Shown here piece by piece: positions 56,224-64,000 of a stretch of 64,000 bases of DNA. Source of the stretch: Garcia nutans (lineage: Eukaryota > Streptophyta > Magnoliopsida > Malpighiales > Euphorbiaceae); the NCBI GenBank assembly GCA_947685225.1, contig CANTUV010000031.1, positions 66,073,001-66,137,000 on the forward strand, given 5' to 3'. Positions within the stretch are counted from its first letter, which is position 1. Each line of letters opens with the position of its first letter. A program made the translations under genes and the position numbers. Under the pieces are notes generated by a model. That model did no database searches and had not been told where the DNA came from. It saw nothing but the letters and a program-made list of their open reading frames with translations.

Positions 56224-56509
56224 TAATGTGTTATTCCATTTTCAGAGTTTGTTGTTGGTGGCATGCCTAATATGAGTAACAATCTCTTGAAGTTAGGTTG
56301 GACTTGGTCCTTGAAGCCTAATTGAGATGTTACCACCCTTGAAGCTAGGTTGGATTGGTTCTTGAAGCCAAGTTGGGTTGAAGCTTAGCATGCTTTGCTC
56401 CCCTTGAAGCTTGGTTGAGCCTAATCCTTGAAGCCTAGTTGGGTTTATGATAATGATGAATGTGAAAACAAAACCAAAGCATTAACTCTGAAAATTGAAT
56501 AGCATATTA
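56224..56509. repeat. Inverted repeat bracketing a minisatellite (solo LTR)
   Basis: Arm 56224-56249 and arm 56484-56509 pair over 26 nt with few mismatches. In between are five or so CTTGAAGC(C/T)(T)AGGTTGG-like repeats (56285-56452). The arms are homologous to those at 616-987 and 7976-8314. Confidence 0.8.
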
Positions 56510-56715
56510 GTGTGTTTTGGGCCCATGTGTGTCTTTGTTTAAATGTGATTTATTAAGATGAATTGATTGAATAATGAGATATAGAAGAACTTGTGAAATG
56601 TGATATGCTTATATGATCATGAATGGTGTAATGCAAAGGTATGATGTTGTCTCTATTATTAAGATGTGTGACATTGCATTGCATTTAAAGCATGATAATA
56701 GCATGTTTTGTATTA

Positions 56716-56752
56716 CTAAGCCGTTGGCTTAGCGCGATAGTGTAAATCGCGC
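56716..56752 (+). other. LTR tandem double stem-loop (solo LTR)
   Basis: CTAAGCC at 56716-56722 pairs with GGCTTAG at 56726-56732. GCGCGAT from 56732 pairs with ATCGCGC ending at 56752. All pairs are perfect. Confidence 0.78.
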
Positions 56753-58063
56753 AGGTGATCAGGTTGAACCTGAGAGCTCTTCGAGACCGAGTGAGAGTAG
56801 ACTTTGAAGAGATTACTTTGGAACTTAAAGATCAGAGAAGAACTGCCAATCATGTATAAGTTATTTATATTTTGTAAATTATTGTTTATAATGTAAATAT
56901 GAATTTAAATGCTTTTATATATGTAACAAATCTTTAAATTCCGCTGCGTATTAAGTAAATATGTTTATATCTATTTTGTTTTTATATTACAAGTTAATTA
57001 CTTATTTTCTATAAATATGTAATGACAAAGATTATGTTGTCTTTATAAATGATTTGAATATTAAAGAAAATCATAGCGTCCCTATGTTCAGTGCATGGAT
57101 ATTACATTGTGGTAATTGTAATGTGCATGTACCGGATGTGGGGGTGTTACAAAGAGAATCCGAGTCGGACTCCTCTTGGACCTGTGCTCTCTTCTGCCTG
57201 TCCCCCGGTGCTGCAGGCTCAGCTGAAGGCATCACATAAGTCCCTCTCCTATGCACCACCATATGCATCTTCTCAAGTGTAGCTAAATCCAAAGAGTCAT
57301 TACCCGAAATTCTAGTCATGCGACTAGTACTCGGGTCAAAATCCTCAACAAGGGCTACTGCTAATGTGGTAACCAACCCTCCAACACAAATTGCCCCCTT
57401 TCTTTTGTTAGCCACAGAATCAAAAATATCGGCTAACCAATAGCCGGCACTAACATGCATTGCATTAAAAGCACAATCCAGGAAAAATAGTTCACTCACT
57501 TCAACCACACCCGGGCTCTCCTTCCGAGAAAAGAATCCGCAAGCCATAAACCTATGCAAATATCTCAAAGCGGAATTTCTTAACTTAGATGCCTTGGCCG
57601 ATTTGGCCACATAAGTACCCGAGCCTAAAGCTCCCCAAGCAAATTGTTGTTTAAATTCTTTGGGTACCGACCTTTCCCCGTGCTGATGAAAACCATATAT
57701 ATCATTTAACTGGTCAATATTGAGCACATAAGATTTACCCAGCAATTTAAACATCAATCTAGTGCAGATTTTCTTATCATTTCTTTCAACCTTGAGAGAT
57801 GTCAAAAATTCTAAAGTAAGTTCCTCAAACTGCAAAGGTCTCAAGGTGACTAGAGTTTCCCATCCAAGAAATTGCACATATCGCTCAAAATTAGTCCTAA
57901 TTTGCAAGGCATCAAGAGATTCATCGTTAACATACCTTGTCGGGAAAAAACCCGGAGCCAAAAGACTTGCTCTCTTTGAAGATAAAGTTGATGAAGAGGA
58001 AGAAGCTCCTTCGGTTATAGGCCTCTTTGTCTTGCGGTGTGAAACAGTCTTAGTTCTCGGCAT

Positions 58064-58907
58064 CCTTAGAAATCTGAAAATTCAAACCAAAACTTGATCA
58101 AATCAAAATTATATGAGCAAAGAAGAAGTTTTAAGTGATTATCTCTAGTTTTGGTGAAGAAATTTGATGTTTAAAGGAAGATTTGGAGTTTTTGAAATCA
58201 AAAACTATGGTTTTGGCGATACAAAGAGCAAGAGAGCTAGAAAGACGAAGAACAGGAGATTAGGGATTTAATGGAAAGAAACTGGGCAAAAATCGGGTTT
58301 TTAAATGTCTAAAATTGAGGGACACGGCCGTGTTGGTGTGGACTTGGCCATGTCCGTGTGTGAAATTGGAGAGACACGGCCAAGTCTAGGTGACACGAAC
58401 GTGTCTAATGCAATTGGAGGGACACGGCCACTGACTTGGCAGTGTCCCTTGCCTGTGTTCGTCTCTGTGAAGAAAAGGTGCAAAATAAAAATCAAGAACA
58501 ATTTTGGTAAAGTCTTGGCCGTGTGTGACACGGCCAAGGGACACGGCCAAGTCCTTTGGCCGTGTCACTCACTGTGACAACATGCAAAAATAACAAATCG
58601 GTGAAGTCTTGGCCGTGTGTGACACGGCCAAGTCCTTTGGCCGTGTCTCCTTCTGCCACTTTTTAACTTTAACTCTTTTTTTTTATATCACCAAATATTA
58701 AAGATTTTGCAAACCTTCTTCTTCAAACACCCTGAAACACAAAATAAAGAAAAACCGATCAAAGCACCAATTCCATTTATTTAGACTAAACATAAAATCA
58801 AAACTTGCTAAAATTAAAATTACAACTATCAAAAATAAATGCAAACCGATGGGTTGCCTCCCATTAAGCGCTTCTTTAATGTCATATAGCTAGACTTCAT
58901 GCAAGGC
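58064..58907 (-). other. Non-coding zone between integrase and ORF3, Athila-type element
   Basis: Contains the palindrome array 58318-58648 and, near 58857-58890, minus-strand GCGCTTAATGGGAGGCAACC, a sequence commonly found just after the Athila integrase frame. No other reading frame of interest. Confidence 0.6.
58318..58648. repeat. GGACACGGCC palindrome array, internal copy
   Basis: At least five units of the same type as in the LTR at 52121-52545, including GGGACACGGCCACTGACTTG with the same TTGCCTGTGT linker. It also includes back-to-back GGCCGTGTGTGACACGGCC palindromes at about 58517 and 58610. Confidence 0.85.
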
Positions 58908-60451
58908 CTAGGGATCATGAATCAAAGTGCTGTCAATGACCCTCACTTCCTGAAATCCTTCATTGTATGGCTTAACTCTCTGTCCATTCACTTTAAAAGT
59001 CTCACTTGTTCGAGAGTTAAGTAATTCAATGGCACCAGAAGGATACACCTGAGTTATCTCGAAAGGACCACTCCATCGAGACTTGAGTTTACCTGGAAAA
59101 AGACGGAGTCGTGAGTTAAAAAGTAAGACTTTCATACCTGGACTCAATGTCTTCCGCACTATAATTCTGTCATGAAGTGCTTTAGTGTGATCCTTATAAA
59201 TTCTCGAGCTCTCATACGCCTCATTTCTCAACTCATCTAACTCTGAAATTTGTAGAAATTGTTCTCTCTTCGCTTTGTCCAAGTCAAAATTCAGAGTCTT
59301 GATTGCCCAATACGCTCTGTGCTCCAACTCCACTGGCAAGTGACAAGCTTTTCCAAAAACCAATCGGTAGGGACTCATACCAAGAGGAGTCTTGAAAGCA
59401 GTCCGATAAGCCCATAGTGCATCATGCAATCTGTTTGCCCAATCCTTCCTTGATGTGTTGACTGTTTTCTCCAGAATTCCCTTAATCTGCTTGTTGGATG
59501 TTTCCACTTGTCCAGAAGTCTGTGGATGATATGGGGTTGCCACTTTGTGCTTAACACCAGATTTGTGCATTAATTTCTCAAAAAGCCTGTTGCAAAAATG
59601 GCTCCCCCCATCACTGACTATCACCCTTGGCGTACCAAATCTACTAAGAATATTTTCCTTCACAAATTTAACAACTACATTAGCATCATTAGTATGGGTG
59701 GGGATTGCCTCCACCCATTTGGAAACATAATCAACAGCAACTAAAATATACTCATATCCAAAAGACTTGGGGAAAGGACCCATGAAGTCTATTCCCCACA
59801 CATCAAACAGTTCAACAACAACATATGATTGAAGGGGCATTTCATTCCTCCTCCCAATGTTACCTACTCTTTGGCAACGATCACATTGCTTACAATACTC
59901 TTGAGCATCTTTAAATAAAGTAGGCCAGTAAAAACCACTTTGTAGCGCCTTTTCTGCAGTCTTTCTTCCTCCAAAATGACCCCCATAGTGAAGATCATGA
60001 CAAAATTGAAGAACACTCAGTTGTTCTTCTTCAGATACACACCTGCGAACTATCTCATCTTTGCAAATCCGGAATAGATAAGGTTCATCCCAAAAATAAA
60101 ACTTACTCAAGTGTAAAAACCTTTTCTTTTCCTGAAATGACATGTTAGTACGCAAAATACCACAAGCCAGATAGTTAGCAATATCTGCAAACCAAGGTGC
60201 ATCAAATACCACAAAAAGCTGCTCATTAGGAAATGCTTCTAAATTTTTATGAATGCTATCAGATGCAAGATTTTCACTAAAGAAGGGTAATATAGATAAA
60301 TGATCAGCAACAACATTCTCACTACCCTTAGTATCCTTGATTTGAAAATCAAATTCTTGCAATAACAACACCCATCTAATTAAGCGCGGTTTAGCATGTT
60401 GTTTTGTTAACAGATATTTAAGAGCTGCATGATCAGAATGCACAATAATTT
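58908..60451 (-). pseudogene. RNase H end and integrase, Athila-type element
   Basis: 511 open codons. The frame starts in the RNase H tail (SDHAALKYLLTKQHAK, then WVLLLQEFDFQIKDTKGSEN with the last catalytic aspartate in VADHLS). The integrase has an HHCC finger (HYGGHFGGRKTAEKAL, then CKQCDRCQRVG) and the D-D-E core: WGIDFMGPFP, VIVSDGGSHFCNRLF and SGQVETSNKQI. The C-terminus GKLKSRWSGPFEITQVYPSG is the usual non-chromodomain end. Complete domains, no stop. It is out of frame with the RT by one missing nucleotide near 60445-60452, so it cannot be made as part of the polyprotein without a frameshift. Confidence 0.9.
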
Positions 60452-61306
60452 TTAACCAATTAAATATGCTCTAAATTTGTCTAAAGCAAAAACAACAGCT
60501 AACATTTCCTTTTCAGTTATGGTGTAGTTCATTTGTGCACTATTCAGGGTTAAACTGGCATAATATATTACTCTCAAGTATTTATCAACCATTTGCCCAA
60601 GAACAACTCCCACTGCATGATTAGAGGCATCACACATGATTTCAAAAGGTAAAGACCAATCATGAGCTACAATAACTGGTGCACTAGTCAATTTTTCCTT
60701 AAGGGAATTAAAAGCTTGCATGCATTGTGCTGTAAATTCAAATGGAACATCTTTCCCCAACAAATGGCACAATGGTTGGCTTATTTTGGAAAAATCCTTA
60801 ATAAACCTCCTGTAAAATCCTGCATGCCCTAGAAAACTTCTTATTCCCTCAATAGAGGTAGGTGGGGGTAACTTAGCAATCAATTCAATTTTAGCCTTAT
60901 CCACCTCAATCCATTTACTTGACACCACATGACCTAAGACAATGCCCTGAGTAACCATAAAATGACTCTTTTCCCAACTTAAAGTGAGGTTACATTCAAT
61001 GCATCTCTCAAGCACACGAACAAGTTTATTGAGGCAATTATCAAAAGAATTACCAAAAACAGAAAAATCATCCATAAATACCTCAATAAAATCATCTATC
61101 ATATCTGAGAAGATAGACATCATGCATCTCTGAAAAGTTGCAGGTGCATTGCACAAGCCAAAGGGCATACGTCGAAATGCATAAGTCCCAAAAGGGCAAG
61201 TAAAGGTTGTCTTGGACTGATCCTCTGGAGCTATTGGCACCTGATAGTAACCTGAAAGGCCATCCAGAAAACAATAATGTGAGTGCCCAGAAAGTTTATC
61301 TAACAT
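60452..61306 (-). pseudogene. Reverse transcriptase and RNase H start, Athila-type element
   Basis: 284 codons with RT motifs: CFLDGLSGYYQVPIAPEDQS (motif A aspartate), FRRMPFGLCNAPATFQRCM, VFMDDFSVFG (FMDD box), LPPPTSIEGIRSFLGHAGFY (thumb) and the RNase H start MCDASNHAVGVVLGQ with its first aspartate. Separated from the upstream frame only by the TAG at 61307-61309; the stop and this frame are in register. Ends at a stop produced by the 1-nt frame change. Confidence 0.9.
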
Positions 61307-63151
61307 CTAATCAATAAAAGGAAGAGGGAAATGATCTTTCTTTGTAGCATTGTTCAACTTCCTATAATCGATGCACATTCTCCACCCAGTAGTAGTCCTA
61401 GTAGGAACCAATTCATTATTCTCATTTTTCACCACAGTGATTCCAGATTTCTTAGGAACTACATGTACTGGGCTTACCCACTCACTATTAGCAATTGGAT
61501 AAATTACTCCTTCATCCAGCAATTTGAGCACTTCCTTCTTAACCACTTCACTCATATTTGGGTTAAGGCGCCTTTGGGTCTCCCTCACAGGTTTAGCTCC
61601 CTCTTCTAAAGTGATTCTATGCATGCACATGGAAGGGATAATACCCTTGATGTCACTCAATCCCCATCCTATTGCTCTCTTCAATCTTTTAAGCTCACTC
61701 ACTAACCTCATCTCCTCCCCTTCACTAAGTTCACTAGATATTATCACAGGTAAAGTGTTGTGATCTCCTAAAAACACATATTTCAGGTTCTTAGGTAACT
61801 CTTTCAGCTCTAACTCTAGTGAGGGGTTCTTCTCTTCTTTTTCAATGAGGGAAGGTTCAAAAATTGGGTCCTCCTTAAGCTCCTCTATTTCAGCACCCTC
61901 TAAAGTCTCAAGGCAATTGGCTATTTCTGCATCAAAAATATCCACATCACTCTCTAAGGTCAATGCCAGCTCCAATTTATCAGAGGAACCTGTCTGCAAG
62001 AAAACATCTGAAACAACTGCATCAACACAGTCAATGAAAGAACAATCCTCATATAAAGCAGTTGTAGGAATAGGAGAAGTGTTAAAAATAGAAAATTCCA
62101 CAGTTTGTCCCAAAACAGTCATTGATAATTTTCCATTTTTAACATCTATCAAAGTGTTGGTAGTTGCCATAAAAGGCCTACCTAGCAGAATGGTGTGTGC
62201 AGATGGTGAAGAATTACTTACTTCCATGTCAAGAACAATGAAATCCATAGGTACTATCAAACCACCAACTTTAACTAACACATCTTCTATAACCCCTTTC
62301 GGGAATCTAAGAGATCTATCAGCTAATTGCAACACCATTTTCGTTGGTTTAAGTTCCCCTAGTTCCAAATCAAGATAAACAGAATAAGGCATTAAATTCA
62401 CACTAGCTCCTAAATCACACATGCCATCAGTACTTTTTCCATTTCCCATAGTAATTTGAATAATAAAACTTCCAGGATCCTTTAGCTTAGGAGGTAGTTT
62501 ATGCTGCAAAACAACACTAGCTACCTCAAAAACTATCACCTTTTCATTCGGCTCATACCTCTTTTTCTTGGTATTCAGTTCTTTGAAGAATTTAGCATAA
62601 GCCGGCATGTTCTTAATTGCTTCAAGTAAGAGTAAGTTAATACTTACCTTAGACAGCATGTTGAAGATATCTGAAAATTGCTTATCTTTTTTTTCATCCT
62701 TCAACCTGCTGGGGAATGGTATAGGTGGCCGGTATGGGTTGCTTGCCTTGTGCAAATCTGCTGTAGGGGACTTCTCCATTGATCTTTCATCAGCACCTTT
62801 GTTCTCTTGTTCTCCTTCCTTTTTTTTCTCTTGCTCACCTGCATTCACAGAATTATTTTCAACATTGTTATTAATTACCTTGCCACTCCTAAGAACAGTC
62901 ACTGATTGTGCCTGCTCAGGTTGACTTGGGAACTTCCCCTTTTGTTGAATCTGCATCTGTTGTGCAAGTTGCCCCACTTGGGTCTCCACCTTCTTAAAAG
63001 ATGCTTCCAAGGAATCCAGCCTCTTGTTGTTCATCTCTTGATTTTTAGCACTGACTTGGATAAAAGCCTGTAAACTTTCCTCCAAACTCTCTCTCTTAGG
63101 CTGACCTTGATTTGAGGATTGGCCCTGCTGTTGATTCTGTCTCTGGAGCAA
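61307..63151 (-). pseudogene. Gag C-terminus, protease and RT start, Athila-type element
   Basis: 614 codons. It starts with a glutamine-rich coiled-coil region after the knuckle (LDSLEASFKKVETQVGQLAQ), then a charged linker. The aspartic protease reads MCDLGASVNLMPYSVY with the DLGAS active site (about 62420-62370) and HTILLGRPFMATTNTL. It then runs to the RT start: EWVSPVHVVPKKSGITVV and RMCIDYRKLNNATKKDHFPL. It ends at a TAG (61307-61309), a single in-register stop inside the RT. The fusion of gag and pol in one frame is usual for Athila. Confidence 0.88.
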
Positions 63152-63181
63152 ATGGAAAGGTTGTTGAGCATTATTTGTTGT

Positions 63182-64000
63182 TCATGAAAAATTGGGGTGA
63201 CTCCTCCAACCAGGATTGTAAGTGTCGGAGTAAGGATCATTCCTGGCTCTTGGTTGAAATCCCCCCATAGCATTAACTTGCTCAGCTTCATTCCCAAAAG
63301 ATTCATATGCAGAGGGGCATATATTTGCTCCATGCCCAAATGTCCCACAGATTCCACACACTTCTTGAGTAGATGAAGAAATATTGTTCTTCATGTTTAG
63401 CATCTGAACCTGCCTTGTCAACTCAGCTATTTGACTAACCATTTCAGTATTGGCTTCCAGTTGATTTACCCCTTTACTTCTTCCCCTTACACTCTTTTGT
63501 TGAGAATTAGCTCCCAACATCTCAAAGATCTCATAAGTCTCATCAGCTGTCTTTTCTCCTATGGCTCCCCCAGCTGCATTATCAACAGTGTTCTGAAATT
63601 GCTGGGTTAGACCATCATAGAAAAACTGATTAAGGAGTTGAAGTGGGTAGTGATGATGCGGACACTGGATCAATAGCATCTTAAATCTGTCCCAAGCCTC
63701 ATGAAATGGCTCTCCTTCAAATTGAGAGAATGTAGCAATCTTCCCTCTCAACTCAGCTGTCTTTTGGTGTGAATAGAACTTGCCCATGAACTTGTTATAA
63801 ACTTGCTCCCAAGTTGTCAGTGAATTTTCAGGCAACATCATGAGCCTGCTCTTTGCCCTATCCTTCAAAGTATAAGGGAAACACCTCATCCTCAACTGAT
63901 CTTCTGTTAGTCCTCCCAAAGGAAAAGTGTTGAGGGTGGAGTAGAAATCCTGAATAAAGTTCAAAGGATCTTCATTTGGAACTCCATAGAATGATGGCAG
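63182..64000 (-). pseudogene. Gag N-terminal part, Athila-type element (runs off the window)
   Basis: Open from the window end; no start is visible. Capsid: RMRCFPYTLKDRAKSRLMML, TTWEQVYNKFMGKFYSHQKT and FEGEPFHEAWDRFKMLLIQC (the retrotransposon gag domain). Then a linker and a zinc knuckle CGICGTFGHGANIC with correct CCHC spacing (about 63355-63315). It ends at a TGA (63182-63184), 10 codons before the next open stretch in the same frame, so one nonsense change separates it from 61307-63151. Confidence 0.88.

Larger units (their letters stand above)
54616..57151 (+). mobile_element. Solo LTR of the LARD family
   Basis: 2536 bp from TGTAATATCCCAATGC to GGGGGTGTTACA with a perfect TSD AAGAG (54611-54615 and 57152-57156) and no internal domain. 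The first 200 bp match the minus strand of the LARD LTR in order (TTAAAAGTTTTGATTATGTT region, then ATATTGGATTGAATATATG). It also shares the double stem-loop and the inverted-repeat arms. It is shorter and clearly diverged from 7057-10346, so it is another subfamily. Solo LTRs arise by recombination between the two LTRs of a full element. Confidence 0.9.
54401..58063 (-). pseudogene. Athila ORF3 (plant transposon-protein domain), split by a solo LTR
   Basis: Starts at ATG 58063 (MPRTKTVSHRKTKRPITEGA), with a basic Ser-rich N-terminus. A globular domain follows at about residues 40-260: FERYVQFLGWETLVTLRPLQ, FEELTLEFLTSLKV, then RLMFKLLGKSYVLNIDQLND and a GFHQHGE loop. This resembles the ATHILA ORF1 / putative plant transposon protein family; function unknown. 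The coding part runs to 57157, is cut by the solo LTR (54616-57151, TSD AAGAG), and resumes in the same frame at 54615 with a heptad-like coiled coil (LLRIEALEGKVDQLDGKVDR) and a stop at 54401-54403. Apart from the insertion I see no lesion; total about 370-380 codons. No signal peptide or clear membrane segment is visible, so an envelope role is not supported. Confidence 0.75.
51109..64000 (-). mobile_element. Athila-type Ty3/gypsy retrotransposon (5' end outside the window)
   Basis: Read on minus: gag enters from beyond 64000, followed by protease, RT, RNase H and integrase (to 58908), an ORF3 (58063-54401, split), a non-coding zone and the 3' LTR (52835-51109). The fused gag-pol, the FMDD RT box, the third ORF after integrase and the TAAGTGTGGGGTAG-type polypurine tract fit the Athila lineage. 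Only two nonsense codons and one 1-nt frameshift were found in 5 kb of gag-pol, so it is less decayed than the Tekay-like element. A solo LTR (54616-57151) is inserted in ORF3. Confidence 0.88.

Noticed and set aside
61845..62378. Plus-strand 177-codon frame opposite the Athila protease
   Set aside because: Shadow of the real minus-strand pol frame.

Overview
This window looks like repeat-rich, probably pericentromeric, DNA of a flowering plant, most likely a eudicot. It is AT-rich. I find no intact host gene, and almost every base can be assigned to LTR retrotransposons nested inside one another. The evidence for a plant is the set of lineages: Tekay/Del-type chromovirus gag and pol, Tat-type elements with a CHHC gag knuckle and an archaeal-type RNase H, an Athila-type element, and a gene for a plant mobile domain (PMD) protein. 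I cannot name the species.

Layout, oldest first. (0) An outer minus-strand chromovirus-like element keeps only gag. Its 3' LTR is 1-2792, its interior is 2793-3562 plus 38318-39084, and its 5' LTR starts at 39085 and is broken twice. (1a) A minus-strand Tat-type element (3563-38317, TSD CTTGC) sits in that gag. It has gag but no pol, and carries a multi-exon PMD gene antisense to itself. (2a) Inside it is a 10.1-kb LARD-like non-autonomous element on minus (7057-17139, TSD GAATT), with 3.3-kb nearly identical LTRs and no coding capacity. (2b) Also inside it is a Tekay-like chromovirus on plus (21696-33384, TSD TTTCC), with similar LTRs but a heavily decayed interior. (1b) A Tat-type element on plus (39806-50890, TSD TGTAC) has recognisable gag, protease, RT, RNase H and integrase plus an antisense ORF, and lies in the outer 5' LTR. 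(1c) An Athila-type element on minus (51109 to beyond 64000) lies in the same LTR; its ORF3 is split by (2c) a solo LTR of the LARD family (54616-57151, TSD AAGAG). Five insertions have perfect 5-bp target-site duplications on both sides, which fixes the nesting order.

The main signals beyond ordinary annotation are structural. Four diverged LTR types share a tandem double stem-loop whose second stem changes sequence but keeps pairing. Three share a 26-nt inverted repeat that brackets a different minisatellite in each family. All PBS sites of the chromovirus-like elements are followed at once by a hairpin. The intact Tat element has a roughly 30-nt complementarity between its PBS-proximal and PPT-proximal ends. 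The antisense PMD gene has its own TATA box behind five 18-bp dyad sites spaced mostly at 21 bp. GC-rich ACACGGCC-type palindrome arrays recur in unrelated LTRs.

How the parts may work together (inference): the LARD-like, solo-LTR and outer elements share terminal motifs, PBS type and LTR structures with the Tekay-like element, so they look like a non-autonomous set using chromovirus machinery encoded elsewhere. The pol-less Tat element may likewise depend on relatives such as the one at 39806-50890. No tRNA, CRISPR array or intact host transcription unit was seen.
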